Assembly: GCA_002633025.1 (NCBI GenBank)
Contig: NMRB01001104.1
Location: 94,024-158,023, forward strand
Direction: 5' to 3'
DNA: 64,000 nt
From: Notospermus geniculatus
Taxonomy: Eukaryota > Nemertea > Pilidiophora > Heteronemertea > Lineidae
In this document: in pieces, positions 22,977-32,603 of the stretch
Layout: every line of letters begins with the position of its first letter
How positions within the stretch are numbered: position 1 is the stretch's first letter
Made by a program: the position numbers and the translations under genes
Notes under the pieces: model-generated
Database searches by the model: none
The model's input: the letters and a program-made list of their open reading frames with translations, nothing else
What the model was told of the DNA's origin: nothing

Positions 22977-24915
22977 TTCAAATGATCGCAAGCATTGTGA
23001 GCGAAGGGCTCTGCATAAATGCGCTTAACAGACAAAACAAAAATATATTGAAATATAAAAATTTATTCAGTTAGTGTAACACATAATACACAAAATGATA
23101 CAACACTTACATGCGTTCAGCATTTTGCCGCATGTTACTCTGGTATAAACGATGTGGGTTGGGACTAGTCCGCCTTTTGCCAGTCAAATATTTGAACTCA
23201 GAGCTCCTGCCAGTTGGACAAGATTATTTGAAATGTCTTGAGTTAGAAAGAGAGTTGTTTGAAAAGTTGGTACAATAGTTATGAAATGTTATGAAAGTCA
23301 CCTTACCATTTAGATGTAAAGAGATTGCCTCTTTCTTTGAGAAAATTAATAAGAAAAATATCTAACTGACAAATTTGATCAAGTACATGTATGTATGAAT
23401 CACTTGTCTGATGATGAGAACGACCAAAAATAAACTTTGTTTGTACAGAGAAATGGAACATACATGGAGAAAAATGATTCTCACAGAACATGCTAAAGAA
23501 TTGTATTTATGGAAAATGGGGCCTACCTTACTAATTTGGTGGTAAATCCAAGGGAATGATAACCCAATGTCAATATACTCTCATATTCCATAACCTGATT
23601 ATCTTATACACGACTGGATATGTACGAGTTACTCCAGAACCACGTCACAAAATCATCCTACCGGGATAAACAACAACATACACGTATGCCTAAAGAATTC
23701 ATGGAGGAATATTCGGGTAAAAATTCTTCAGTAATCCATGGACACAGAATGGAATGACTTCTCTGTCACTACAGTTCTGTATCATCTACAGCCTACATTT
23801 ACTAACTGTCTAGATTCAGATTTTAGATACTGACATTTCAAAGGTTGTGGTCATCTGGCAAAACATCTCAACTTCCCATTTCATTCAGTAAATACACCCC
23901 ACATGCTATAACCGGACTCCCCAGGTCAAAAGTGTAATGAACTAACACTCCACCAACTCGATGTAGGGGCCGTGTCAAAAAATTCATAAAGGTCTAAAAT
24001 AAAAGAAGCGAGAACAATGCACTAAAGAAGTCATAATCTGCATTGATCATACATGTAAGTGAGAAAACCCCTCAGGAATTTGCAGATGGAACACCTACTG
24101 AGAGGCCATATGTTCATATTTTTATACCAGACCTCTTGATTACATAAACTGTCTGAGTACATTGCCCTTGATCTTGATACCTAGGTACAAAGAAACAAAG
24201 AGAGTAGAAGTAGATATTCACACCATACACTTAAACATGCACAGCAGGGAGGCTCATCTGCATGTAATGCGTATCATTAACTTGTGACCACGAACGGCAC
24301 GGATTTTTAAACAATGAAATCGCCATGAATGTGGGTGGATGTCAGGTATAAAAGTTCATTAGTGAATTCATGTCACGAGGGGTCTGTGGTGAATTACAGT
24401 ATTGATGAGGGGTTGGACTAGTGACCTCATTGGAAGAAAGTTAGCTGAGTGTCCAAATCGATAATCAGTCAATAGTGTCAATCACTTGCCAAAATGACCG
24501 CATTCATTGATGTTCGTTTCAATCGGGGTTTACCGCTGGCGACCGAGCGTGCAATTGTGTGGCGGTGTAGGAAACCATTCGGAAGTCTCTGAGTGATCAG
24601 CAAGGGTTGTTAGCAGATTGCCTGTGTATTGATCTGCTATGGTACTGTTCACCTGTTACGTAATAGCCAACACTCCCTGGTCCCATTCTTGGCCAAGTTC
24701 GCGCGGGTAAAACTCTGATCAAATCAATATTCATGAACGAATGGCATGGACATGGTAGGCGTGGAAAATAGGCCCTTGTCGCTTCCTCAGGTTTGAATAC
24801 TGAGCGGTATAGGGGGAAAAATCCGGTATTTGGATGCACACGCACGTATAACTCGCCTCTCAGCCATGTCAGCGTTCACGATCGGTTGCATACCGTAGGC
24901 CTATAAATCCAGCCA
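22977..24915. other. Left-arm spacer without recognised gene
   Basis: It aligns in parts with 32604-33430 on the other strand. About 23900-24830 has no right-arm match, so the spacer is longer here. No domain-bearing ORF was seen. Confidence 0.5.
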
Positions 24916-25446
24916 TCAGTTTTCCGGGGCTTCCGATAGGTCGCACTCAGATTGACTACACAGTCCTTCTTCCTCACCAGATGAATCCGAAGAAGCAATT
25001 ACGCGGGTAGAATTCTTACACTTACGATCGTCAGAATCGGATCCTATAGATTTCGCCAACTTGAACCGTTTGTATGGTACCTGCGTATCGTCGGAACGCA
25101 CGTTTTTCCGTTTCTGTTGCTTTCGTATCGAATCATCGAGATCTCTGAGCCTGAGATTTATTTTCTTCAACATCTTTGTTATCTTCTCAACGTCGGTGGA
25201 TAATCGCTCTACTTTACTGGCGATTTTTGACAATTTGTAATCCAGTTTTTCATATTTAGCTTCGTTGAATTGAACATACGATGGTTTAGGTCTCGATCGA
25301 TAGGTCTTGTAAGTGGGAGTCGAATATGCGGCATCTGTAACAGCAGGCGTATCGTAAGTTCTTGGATTGGAACTGTGATAAGAACCGTTAAAATTCCAAT
25401 CGTCAGTTCTGTTTCTCGCTGTAGTATAATGTGTGATCGGCTCCAT
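24916..25446 (-). CDS. Coiled-coil, Ser/acidic-tailed protein, left copy
   Basis: Intronless, 176 residues from the ATG at 25446. That start is chosen because it is conserved in the right-arm copy at 32022 and sits 41 bp after a TATA box. The N-terminal third is rich in Thr, Tyr, Asn and Pro. A heptad-like Leu/Ile/Lys region follows at about 62-110 (KLDYKLSKIASKVERLS), then basic patches (RKQQKRK) and an acidic Ser-rich tail. No family is recognised. The architecture suggests an oligomeric nuclear or virion-associated protein, which is inference only. Confidence 0.6.
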   Translation of the reverse strand: MEPITHYTTARNRTDDWNFNGSYHSSNPRTYDTPAVTDAAYSTPTYKTYRSRPKPSYVQFNEAKYEKLDYKLSKIASKVERLSTDVEKITKMLKKINLRLRDLDDSIRKQQKRKNVRSDDTQVPYKRFKLAKSIGSDSDDRKCKNSTRVIASSDSSGEEEGLCSQSECDLSEAPEN

Positions 25447-25480
25447 GGTGAACAATGAAACGATGTCACCGACAAACTTG

Positions 25481-25487
25481 TTATATA
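25481..25487 (-). promoter_or_regulatory. TATA box for the left coiled-coil gene
   Basis: TATATAA on the minus strand, 41 bp before the start; the right copy keeps the same spacing. A CGTGGT/ACCACG palindrome (25510-25531) lies just upstream, between this gene and the divergent DUF4326 gene. Confidence 0.6.
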
Positions 25488-25782
25488 CATGTAGTTGGGT
25501 TTAACACCCCGTGGTTATTTCTGTTACCACGCCTTAAAAACACCGGATGTATAATACCGTGTGTAATACCTTCATAAGTTTCTTGTGGTATTGGTGGGTG
25601 TGGTCCTAATAATGAAAATGAATGTTTAAAGAGACTCCTTCAGGTGGTATATCGGTGTGGTAACAGAATGATTCGAGGAGCTTTATAAACGACGATTTTT
25701 CATTAGGTGTTGCTAGTATCTTTTAAGAAAGGCGCGAAAAAAGTACAGGTAGACGTCCCGACTTATTTTCACATTTCACGTC

Positions 25783-26151
25783 GTGACTACCGTTGGTTCC
25801 ATAGGACGCGTGATGACTGGAAGGGAAGCACCGCTACGAGTTGTGAATATCAGAAAGATTGGGTTTAGAAATCTAAAACGTTGGTTAGAAGACGACGATC
25901 ATGTGTACATAGGTCGAAATTTGGAAAGGTATGTGGACACTGCCAAACCCGAGGACAATAAGTGGGGAAACACTTTCACACTGCCGTATTACAGCAGGGA
26001 AGAGAGCTTGCGTAAATATGAGATGTACGCGAGAGCACATCTAATGGAACATTTACACGAGCTTAGTGGAAAGAGTCTGGCATGCTGGTGTCATCCTTTG
26101 CCATGTCACGGAGATATTCTTATCAAACTGTATAATGAAAAGTATAACTGA
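25783..26151 (+). CDS. DUF4326-family protein, left copy (start codon lost)
   Basis: A compact 122-codon frame typical of DUF4326. The RVVNIRK strand is at 19-25, VYIGRN at 41-46, KWGNTF at 60-65 and the hallmark LACWCHPLPCHGDIL at 99-113, with its Cys/His pattern. DUF4326 proteins occur in phages, large viruses and some cellular genomes; the biochemical role is not established. The first codon is GTG where the right-arm copy has ATG. The next in-frame ATG (25813) would drop ten residues but keep the domain. The gene converges on the 882-residue gene, and their poly(A) signals overlap. Confidence 0.8.
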   Translation: MTTVGSIGRVMTGREAPLRVVNIRKIGFRNLKRWLEDDDHVYIGRNLERYVDTAKPEDNKWGNTFTLPYYSREESLRKYEMYARAHLMEHLHELSGKSLACWCHPLPCHGDILIKLYNEKYN

Positions 26152-26230
26152 CACATTGTTTCAACAGTATCAAAAAGACCATATGATTGGAATGGTAATT
26201 CACCATCCATATATGAGTAATGAAGACACT

Positions 26231-26273
26231 TTTATTGCTTTTTGGTAGCCGACATAGGGCTATATATAATAAA
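26231..26273. terminator. Overlapping convergent poly(A) signals
   Basis: AATAAA on the plus strand (26268-26273) serves the DUF4326 gene. AATAAA on the minus strand (complement of 26231-26236) serves the 882-residue gene. The two 3' ends overlap, a compact arrangement typical of viral genomes. Confidence 0.6.
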
Positions 26274-26311
26274 TTATTATTATTATGACATAGAGTTTGT
26301 GTTTTGATCCG

Positions 26312-28960
26312 CTATGGCGATTCATTTGGTAAATGGCTTATGAATTCTCTCAGTGTTGAAAACAAAAGATGACAATCACTATCCTTGTGTCTTTTCCATT
26401 TTTCGAGATACATGTCGATGATTCGAATAAAAAAGTCTTTGTGAGGGAGTATGATACCACCGTTTGAATCTTTCGAGAATGGTAAGAAGACGCATTGATA
26501 CACAGTATTAAATGACCGTGTTGCATAAAACCAGGGTGCATACTCTTTACTGCGACAATTCTCATTGGTGATAAATTTCTGATAACCGCCCAGATCGAGT
26601 GATCTTACATCGTTCAAACGAACCAGTAACTGTTTGGGTATAACGTGGGTGTTTTGATATTTCCTCAACAAGGCATTGTCCGTTTGAGAGTCTGGAACTT
26701 TGAGTGAAGCAAAGGAAGTGGCATTTGCGTATATCGCCCGAGAGAAGGTAAAGATTTCTTTAATGCGATGTATTTCTTCTTGCGGCGACAGATCTACCAA
26801 GAGGTCTATAAATTTGCTATGACATGGTGTCAAAAGAGAGATGTTAACTTTCTCAAAAAATGTTTTAACGTCATTTTTTAAAAGGGAAATTTCGGATACG
26901 TGAGAATCGTTATTCAACAGTCTGTGAAATTCCTTTCTCAAGCATATTTTGAGCTGGTTGTTGAATACTTTCGAAGCATTAACAGTCATGCATTTGTGGT
27001 ACTGAAAATTCAACAATAGTTTACTTTCATCGAGCGGATGTAGATTTTGCAAGTAAAATTTATCTTTTTCTTCTCTGCTAACAGATTGCTTCACTGAACA
27101 CGCGGGAAAATTGAGAACTCTCCGACACACTCCTGTCTTAGTGTAATTTAATCTACACGTCGGTTGGTTTACGATTCCATGAAGGTCCACGGAAGTGCAT
27201 ACGTTACAGGCTACCCCCGGGAAAAACACCCGAATTGGTTTGAAACCGGGTATAATCTCATAGGCAGCTCGAATCAACTCTGAAACGACCATGCATAACG
27301 ATAGTACGTTGGAATCGATGTTACAGTTAACGGAGTTCAAAGAAATGCCATAACTTTTATATCTGCTCACCACCGCTTTGATGGGCGCGGCGATGACGAG
27401 CTTACGTTTGACAAACCTTTCATTTTTGGGTGCGTGAATGGCTTCGATAAAATTCATTTTTGCATTATCTGGGGTCAATAAAAACAAATTTACCACTTTA
27501 TTTTTCACTATGGCGTTGCTAAAAAACAATTTCCTTTCCCCAGAATCGAGACTGTAACATCTTTCGTCCAATACGGTGTCAATATGTATCAGTGATCTAT
27601 TCAATTTCTCAGACTCGAACTGCTTCCATTGCAAATGACTCAAGTCTTCCTGGACCTTTAAATCATAAACGTCCGCATAAAAATCCTTTCTACAGAGACA
27701 TGGCTTGAGTATGCTGTCGTGTACTATAGAATTATAGTTGAAAACTCGGGTTAAATGATTGCTATACTCCATCCGAATATCATCGTCTGGTTTAGATTTC
27801 GATTCGTCCAGCGGGATGTGCAGGAATGAGCTCAGTGGTAGTGCATTATAAATAACAATCATTAAAGTGAGTAGATTTTTGTCAGCAACGTGCAGTTGAT
27901 ATTTCTCACCCTTTACCCCAGGAAATTGCTTCTGCGAGCGGGTAGAATTTTCAAAAACCTCACAACATTGTCTGCAGTCATTTTCCGGTAAAAAATCTAC
28001 AAAGGATTGATCACAGACCCCGATCAAATTGAAATCGCTTTCCTCGCGTTTTCGCTTACGAAAATTCTTTGTTTTAGATACATATATTTCCTTTGTCTTG
28101 TTTTTACTCGTATATACGCCACATCCCGGTACGTGCATGCTCTGTATAAACGTGTGATAAATATGAACCAGTTGATACAGTGGAATCAGAGAGAATGGAT
28201 GAATTTGAGTGCTTTTCACATCGATCATTTTTTTGTTAACAGAACGGCTGGATAATTGAATTCTGTAATTGCGTTGAAAGTAAGAGGGGAACTGATATTT
28301 CCCTCTCATTGCAATGACATTCCATTTAAGGTGATAAAAATCATCAAGAAACTCGTTTGTTGACGGGCTTGTCGTTGGTCGATTATACGCGTGGAACTTG
28401 TACAAAAGACGATTCAATTTTTTGTTGAGCACGTTATAAAGTGATAAACCCAACTGATATCGCATCTGCTTCACTTTTTGTTGTAGATCGAGTAATATGT
28501 CTACTACAAAGTACGGGCTCAAGTAAAACATGCTAAATTGCAAGATCATCGGGATATAAAATTTGATGAGATGTTTATTTATCGGAACGAGCTGAAACAT
28601 GCAATCATCATAGTAAAACAGATGTTCCAAGTCTAACAAGTAGAAGTCGGTTTTTCCAATGTCAGTGAATGTCCCGCAGCAGACCATACTTACAACAGCT
28701 CTAAAGAATTGTTGTTTATTCACTGTTTTCCATTCTCGAAAGAGACCACTGGTTAACTTGGAATAAATCGTAACCCAGTCTTGGAGATGTTTTTTGCAAA
28801 TTTCAAACGATATTGCGGCTTTATTGTATTCTCCAGTGATCTTGACATATTGAAAATGAATGTAAGTTAAAAGCACATACGTGTTGTACGCGACAGTTTG
28901 ATTTCTGTCACTGTCGTGTGCGTTCAAATTCCACATGTTCACATCAAAGACAGCTGCCAT
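26312..28960 (-). CDS. 882-residue orphan protein in the unique centre
   Basis: The longest frame in the window, uninterrupted and intronless, starting MAAVFDVNMWNLN. Visible features are aromatic, hydrophobic helices at about 128-156, a nuclear-localisation-like RKRKREE (301-307), and Cys clusters at 329-333 (CRQCC), 421-423 (CLC), 585-588 (CNVC), 602, 612 and 620 (a possible zinc-binding group). Most of the chain has no repeat or low complexity. No family is recognised with confidence. Position between inverted repeats and lack of introns point to a structural or DNA-packaging/replication-accessory protein of a large DNA virus; that is inference. A weak TATA-like TATATTAC lies about 25 bp upstream. 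An intact frame of this length implies a recent insertion or selection. Confidence 0.75.
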   Translation of the reverse strand: MAAVFDVNMWNLNAHDSDRNQTVAYNTYVLLTYIHFQYVKITGEYNKAAISFEICKKHLQDWVTIYSKLTSGLFREWKTVNKQQFFRAVVSMVCCGTFTDIGKTDFYLLDLEHLFYYDDCMFQLVPINKHLIKFYIPMILQFSMFYLSPYFVVDILLDLQQKVKQMRYQLGLSLYNVLNKKLNRLLYKFHAYNRPTTSPSTNEFLDDFYHLKWNVIAMRGKYQFPSYFQRNYRIQLSSRSVNKKMIDVKSTQIHPFSLIPLYQLVHIYHTFIQSMHVPGCGVYTSKNKTKEIYVSKTKNFRKRKREESDFNLIGVCDQSFVDFLPENDCRQCCEVFENSTRSQKQFPGVKGEKYQLHVADKNLLTLMIVIYNALPLSSFLHIPLDESKSKPDDDIRMEYSNHLTRVFNYNSIVHDSILKPCLCRKDFYADVYDLKVQEDLSHLQWKQFESEKLNRSLIHIDTVLDERCYSLDSGERKLFFSNAIVKNKVVNLFLLTPDNAKMNFIEAIHAPKNERFVKRKLVIAAPIKAVVSRYKSYGISLNSVNCNIDSNVLSLCMVVSELIRAAYEIIPGFKPIRVFFPGVACNVCTSVDLHGIVNQPTCRLNYTKTGVCRRVLNFPACSVKQSVSREEKDKFYLQNLHPLDESKLLLNFQYHKCMTVNASKVFNNQLKICLRKEFHRLLNNDSHVSEISLLKNDVKTFFEKVNISLLTPCHSKFIDLLVDLSPQEEIHRIKEIFTFSRAIYANATSFASLKVPDSQTDNALLRKYQNTHVIPKQLLVRLNDVRSLDLGGYQKFITNENCRSKEYAPWFYATRSFNTVYQCVFLPFSKDSNGGIILPHKDFFIRIIDMYLEKWKRHKDSDCHLLFSTLREFISHLPNESP

Positions 28961-29164
28961 ATTGTCTTGTCCGATAGAGTGTAATATACTTAGTATTTGT
29001 ATGAATCGTGTGGTTTAACCACCGTTCCATAATAGGTCCACCCTCTCAAGGTGGAAAGAATCTCTGACGCACATGCGCATGCCCTCTCACGCACCCATGA
29101 TAAGGGTGGTGGACCTACCACCCTTCATTGCAAACCAATGGTAATTTGAAACAATGGACTAAAA
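28961..29164. promoter_or_regulatory. Divergent intergenic region with palindromes
   Basis: It separates the 882-residue (-) and 171-residue (+) genes. It holds GTGGTT/AACCAC (29010-29022), CCACC/GGTGG (about 29038-29055) and the long perfect palindrome AAGGGTGGT/ACCACCCTT (29102-29125, 9-bp arms). It is probably a two-way promoter and possibly an origin or protein-binding region. Confidence 0.45.
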
Positions 29165-29680
29165 ATGTTGATGACTATTCTTTTCTGTGACGACAAACCT
29201 AACCCATATCTCACAAATATGTTTCAGGAATGCGAGCCAGATGAATTTGAAAAATCTCTGCCTCCCGATGTAGAGAAGTGCATACAACTTATGAGTCAAC
29301 ATAACCTTTGCGCGCATTTCCTACGATCAAAAATGAGATTTCGATATCTATGGCAAAATCGGGGAAAAAACTTGTTGAAGTTTTATCACATTCTGGTAAC
29401 ATTCATTTCACAAAAATACTTCTGGATTCGAAACGATTATAGGAATAAAAATGCTCGTGTCAGTGGAGGGATCTGTCCGAATTGTCTCAGCACGTTCGGA
29501 AAAGCAAGATTCCTAACCAATTCCGGGCGTTACCTCTTAGAGTTACCTTGTTGTATATTCTTGATTTACGAGCATGAGGTACTCGATAAATGTCCGATCA
29601 CGAGAAACTTTCAGTATTATCGGACATTCAAGAAACATATCATCCGGAAAAAGAAGCCAGTAATTAAAATGATGCACTAG
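29165..29680 (+). CDS. 171-residue Cys-containing, basic-tailed orphan
   Basis: Intronless. Cysteines at 104 and 107 (CPNC), 129-130 (CC) and 143 could form a zinc site. The tail at 157-167 is very basic (KKHIIRKKKP). No family is recognised. AATAAA follows at 29718-29723. Its 3' end is included in a 211-bp tandem duplication, so a fragment of the last 23 codons recurs at 29823-29892. Confidence 0.65.
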   Translation: MLMTILFCDDKPNPYLTNMFQECEPDEFEKSLPPDVEKCIQLMSQHNLCAHFLRSKMRFRYLWQNRGKNLLKFYHILVTFISQKYFWIRNDYRNKNARVSGGICPNCLSTFGKARFLTNSGRYLLELPCCIFLIYEHEVLDKCPITRNFQYYRTFKKHIIRKKKPVIKMMH

Positions 29681-30033
29681 GCAAGTTATTATTTAAACGT
29701 TTCGTTTTTCTTTTTTTAATAAATGAACCAAGAATGGACCTCTCAACTCCGCGCGAAATGGACTTTTACGCTTTATACAGAATTGACAGCGATGTCATGA
29801 CGCATGTATTCATGACGCACTACAGTATTATCGGACATTCAAGAAACATATCATCCGGAAAAAGAAGCCAATAATTGAAAGGATGTACTAGGCAAGTTAT
29901 TATTTAAACGTTTCGTTTTTTTCTTTTTTTAATAAAAGAACGAAGAATGGACCTCTCAACTCCACGCGAAATGGACTTTTATGCTTTATACAGAATTGAC
30001 AGCGATGTCATGACGGATATATTCATGACGCAC
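29612..30033 (+). repeat. Tandem duplication, 211-bp period
   Basis: Units 29612-29822 and 29823-30033 each contain the 3' end of the 171-residue gene, an AATAAA signal and the 5' end of the 207-residue gene. The breakpoint reads CACTACAGTATTATCGG. Small differences between the units show it is not simply a copied read. Confidence 0.9.
29733..29822 (+). pseudogene. Orphaned 5' fragment of the 207-residue gene
   Basis: About 30 codons beginning MDLSTPREMDFYALYRIDSD, then running into duplicated 3' sequence of the upstream gene and stopping. Created by the tandem duplication. The intact gene starts at 29947. Confidence 0.85.
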
Positions 30034-30570
30034 TACGTTAAGAATAATATTGAAAATTGTACACTAAAAAATATCTATCGAATGTCCTTAGACATCATAG
30101 GGGGTGAAGATTTCAAAGGTAGGATCTCTCCGTCTGAAAGGAGAAAGATCGTCACCTTTTTTAATTCGAATGACATTATTTCTTTCGAAAAGTTTAGAAA
30201 TCTTCGACCGATTGTCAAATTCAATGACATCTCCTTACGGGCGGCCTATAGTCGAGTAAACGAAGAGGAATCTCCTGGAATGGAATCAAAAGTCATTCAA
30301 AATTTAACCCCAATCCAGTTCGTGCAAATTCTATTTGACAAAATCAATTCCGATCTAAAGGCTGGTGTCATCGATTCGAGGTCGATGAAAAATGAAGATA
30401 TCGATCCGCGTGTGGCAATAAAGTACTTGAGTTTCATCTTACAGTTTCAACATCACAGGGGTGACCAAATTTTAATAAGAAATGGCCCACATTCTCAAAT
30501 ACACGACCAATATGATAATGATGACGATGTTTTAAATATTTCATTCCGAGAATTTGGTCACATCGTTTAA
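29947..30570 (+). CDS. 207-residue orphan protein
   Basis: Intronless, same strand as the 171-residue gene. Starts MDLSTPREMDFYALYRIDSD. Mixed alpha-helical character with an acidic DNDDD patch near the C-terminus. No Cys cluster, signal peptide or membrane segment is visible and no family is recognised. The duplicated AATAAA (29931-29936) lies 10 bp before the ATG, so its promoter must overlap the upstream 3' end; TATTTAAA at about 29900 is a candidate TATA. Confidence 0.65.
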   Translation: MDLSTPREMDFYALYRIDSDVMTDIFMTHYVKNNIENCTLKNIYRMSLDIIGGEDFKGRISPSERRKIVTFFNSNDIISFEKFRNLRPIVKFNDISLRAAYSRVNEEESPGMESKVIQNLTPIQFVQILFDKINSDLKAGVIDSRSMKNEDIDPRVAIKYLSFILQFQHHRGDQILIRNGPHSQIHDQYDNDDDVLNISFREFGHIV

Positions 30571-31377
30571 ATGCGTTCACACCTGATCACTGTTATAATT
30601 TCTATAGAAATTATTAAGGGCCTGTCACATTGAAGTAGTTCTCAAAACGTCCTACCCCCGTCCTAATAAAGTCGTAAAACGGGCTAGAATGTATGAAGTT
30701 GGCCAAATAAGTTATCTCACTGTGATGGAACACTCTTCCCGTCCGAGCCTGTCCATGAAGTTCGACTAAGGCTGTAACATGTTGCACTATACGTCCACTC
30801 CGTTCGCACATAGTTTGAGCCCATTCGGTCAATTTTCAAGAACGTACTAAGAACTAGCTCGGTGTGGCGGGGTTCTGTGGGAGACGAGGCGTTAGTGATT
30901 ATGCAACGGGTTTGGGGTTGGGGTCATAGGCCCACGGATTAAAAAATGTGATATTATACCGACGGCCATGTAAGTAGTATTTTCCCGGGCATGAAAATCA
31001 TCTTTTATTTACATGTTGTTTTGTTTGTTTATTTGTCATATGAATGATTTGCTGTAATATGCATGTCCGAAAAGTCCGAAATAACAAAATGTGAACATCC
31101 ATGTTCACAAACATTGAACGTAAACAATAAAGTTGTGATACGTTATCTTTAATCATAACCTATTAACCGGTGGTGACAAGGAATGTGTATCGCATTGGTA
31201 GGTACACTACGTGTATACATCGGGTGGTTTGGGATGCAGGGATTTGACCCTCTCTGAACTTATGAAAAAGAACATTTATATTGTGATATTATGAGGTTGA
31301 CTTATTTTCTCTCTCTTGTTGAGCACACGTTGCAACATTCACATCCTACATGTCCTATGGTCTTTTGAAACAATGTG
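30571..31377. other. Spacer in the unique centre
   Basis: It contains a 72-codon minus ORF (30614-30832) without support and GTGAACATCCATGTTCAC palindromic sequence near 31092. No recognised gene. Confidence 0.5.
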
Positions 31378-31746
31378 TCAGTTATACTTTTCATGATACA
31401 GTTTGATAAGAATATCTCCGTGGCACGGTAAAGGAGTGCACCAACACGCTAGACTTTTCCCCCTGAGCTCGTGTAAATGTTCCATCAGATGTGTTCTCGC
31501 GTACATCTCATATTTACGTAAGCTCTCTTCCCTGCTGTAAAATGACAGCGTGAAAGGGTTTCCCCACTTATTGTCCTCGGGTTTGGCGGAGTCGACATAC
31601 CATTCTAAATTTCGACCTATGTACACGTGATCTCCATCTTCTAACAACCGCTTCAGATTTCTATACCCAATCTTTCTGATATTCACAACTCGTGGTGGGA
31701 CTTCCCTCCCGGTGAATGCGTGTCCTGCGGAACCAACAGCAGTCAT
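31378..31746 (-). CDS. DUF4326-family protein, right copy
   Basis: 122 residues with an ATG start (MTAVGSAGHAFTGREV). The domain is intact: VYIGRN, KWGNPF and LACWCTPLPCHGDIL. It differs from the left copy by scattered substitutions and keeps the start codon that the left copy has lost. Divergently paired with the coiled-coil gene at 32022, mirroring the left arm. Confidence 0.8.
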   Translation of the reverse strand: MTAVGSAGHAFTGREVPPRVVNIRKIGYRNLKRLLEDGDHVYIGRNLEWYVDSAKPEDNKWGNPFTLSFYSREESLRKYEMYARTHLMEHLHELRGKSLACWCTPLPCHGDILIKLYHEKYN

Positions 31747-31980
31747 GACGTAAAATGTGAAAGGAAAATATGAAAATAAGTCGGGACGTCTACTTGTGTT
31801 TTTCGCGGGTTTCTCAATAATGTAAATACTACCGATTGTTCATTGAATTACACCTAAATATACTACATCCCCTCACTTACCAACACCACAAGAAACTACG
31901 GAGGTATTGCACACGGTATGATACATCCAGTGGTTGTCTCCGCGTGGTAACAGACAGCAACAGATGGTGATGGCGACATG

Positions 31981-31987
31981 TATATAA
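31981..31987 (+). promoter_or_regulatory. TATA box for the right coiled-coil gene
   Basis: TATATAA, 41 bp before the ATG at 32022; same spacing in the left arm. Confidence 0.6.
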
Positions 31988-32021
31988 CAAGTTTGTCGGC
32001 GACGTCGGTTCATCATTCACC

Positions 32022-32603
32022 ATGGAGCCGATTCCGCATTATAGTACTACAGCGAGAAACAGGACTGTCGATTGGAATTGTAGCAACGATTCTTATCATA
32101 ACTTCAATCCAAGAACTTACAACACACCTGCTGTTACAGATGCAGCGTATTCGACTCCCACTTACAGGACTTACAGATCGAGACCAAAACCATCGTATGT
32201 TCAATTCAACGAGGCTAAATATGAAAAACTGGATTATAAATTATCAAAAATCAACAGCAAATTGGAGCGTTTATCCACCGACATGGAAATGATAAAGAAG
32301 ACGTTAAAGAAAATAAATCGCAGGACGAGAGATTTCGATGAATCGGTGTGGAAACGAAAAACCACTCGTTCCGATGATACGCGCGCAGGCCTGCCATACA
32401 AACGACACAAATTCACGAAATCTACGACAACCGATTCTGACGATCGTAAATGTAAGAATTCTACCCGCGAAATTGCTTCTTCTTCGGATTCATCTGATCA
32501 GGAGGAAGGAGAGTGCAGTATCAATCTGAATGCGAACTATCGGAAGCCCCGGAAAACTGATAACTGGAAACATACGGCATGTACGGCATGCAACCGATCT
32601 TGA
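32022..32603 (+). CDS. Coiled-coil, Ser/acidic-tailed protein, right copy
   Basis: 193 residues starting MEPIPHYSTTARNRTVDW. The coiled-coil region (about 65-110, KLDYKLSKINSKLERLS) is strongly conserved with the left copy. Near the C-terminus a 2-nt insertion relative to the left copy shifts the frame after GECS, replacing the acidic QSECDLSEAP-like end with a longer basic tail. Function unknown. Confidence 0.6.
   Translation: MEPIPHYSTTARNRTVDWNCSNDSYHNFNPRTYNTPAVTDAAYSTPTYRTYRSRPKPSYVQFNEAKYEKLDYKLSKINSKLERLSTDMEMIKKTLKKINRRTRDFDESVWKRKTTRSDDTRAGLPYKRHKFTKSTTTDSDDRKCKNSTREIASSSDSSDQEEGECSINLNANYRKPRKTDNWKHTACTACNRS

Larger units (their letters stand above)
10540..26170 (+). repeat. Giant inverted repeat, left arm
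   Basis: Matches the right arm (31370-46510) on the opposite strand in collinear order. Tie points (left/right) are 10680/46430, 12150/45560, 13480/43102, 14691/41968, 15294/40665, 17202/37117, 21030/35510, 22632/34994, 25446/32022 and 25783/31746. Private to the left are 17770-20960 (Bcl-2-like gene and most of the C2H2-like gene) and about 23900-24830. Divergence is visible by eye, at several to about 15 percent depending on the segment. Arm ends are approximate. Confidence 0.85.

Noticed and set aside
26312-28960. Assigning the 882-residue protein to the herpesvirus UL32 packaging family
   Set aside because: Cys pairs and genome layout made it tempting, but no diagnostic motif could be matched by eye. 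It is left as an orphan.
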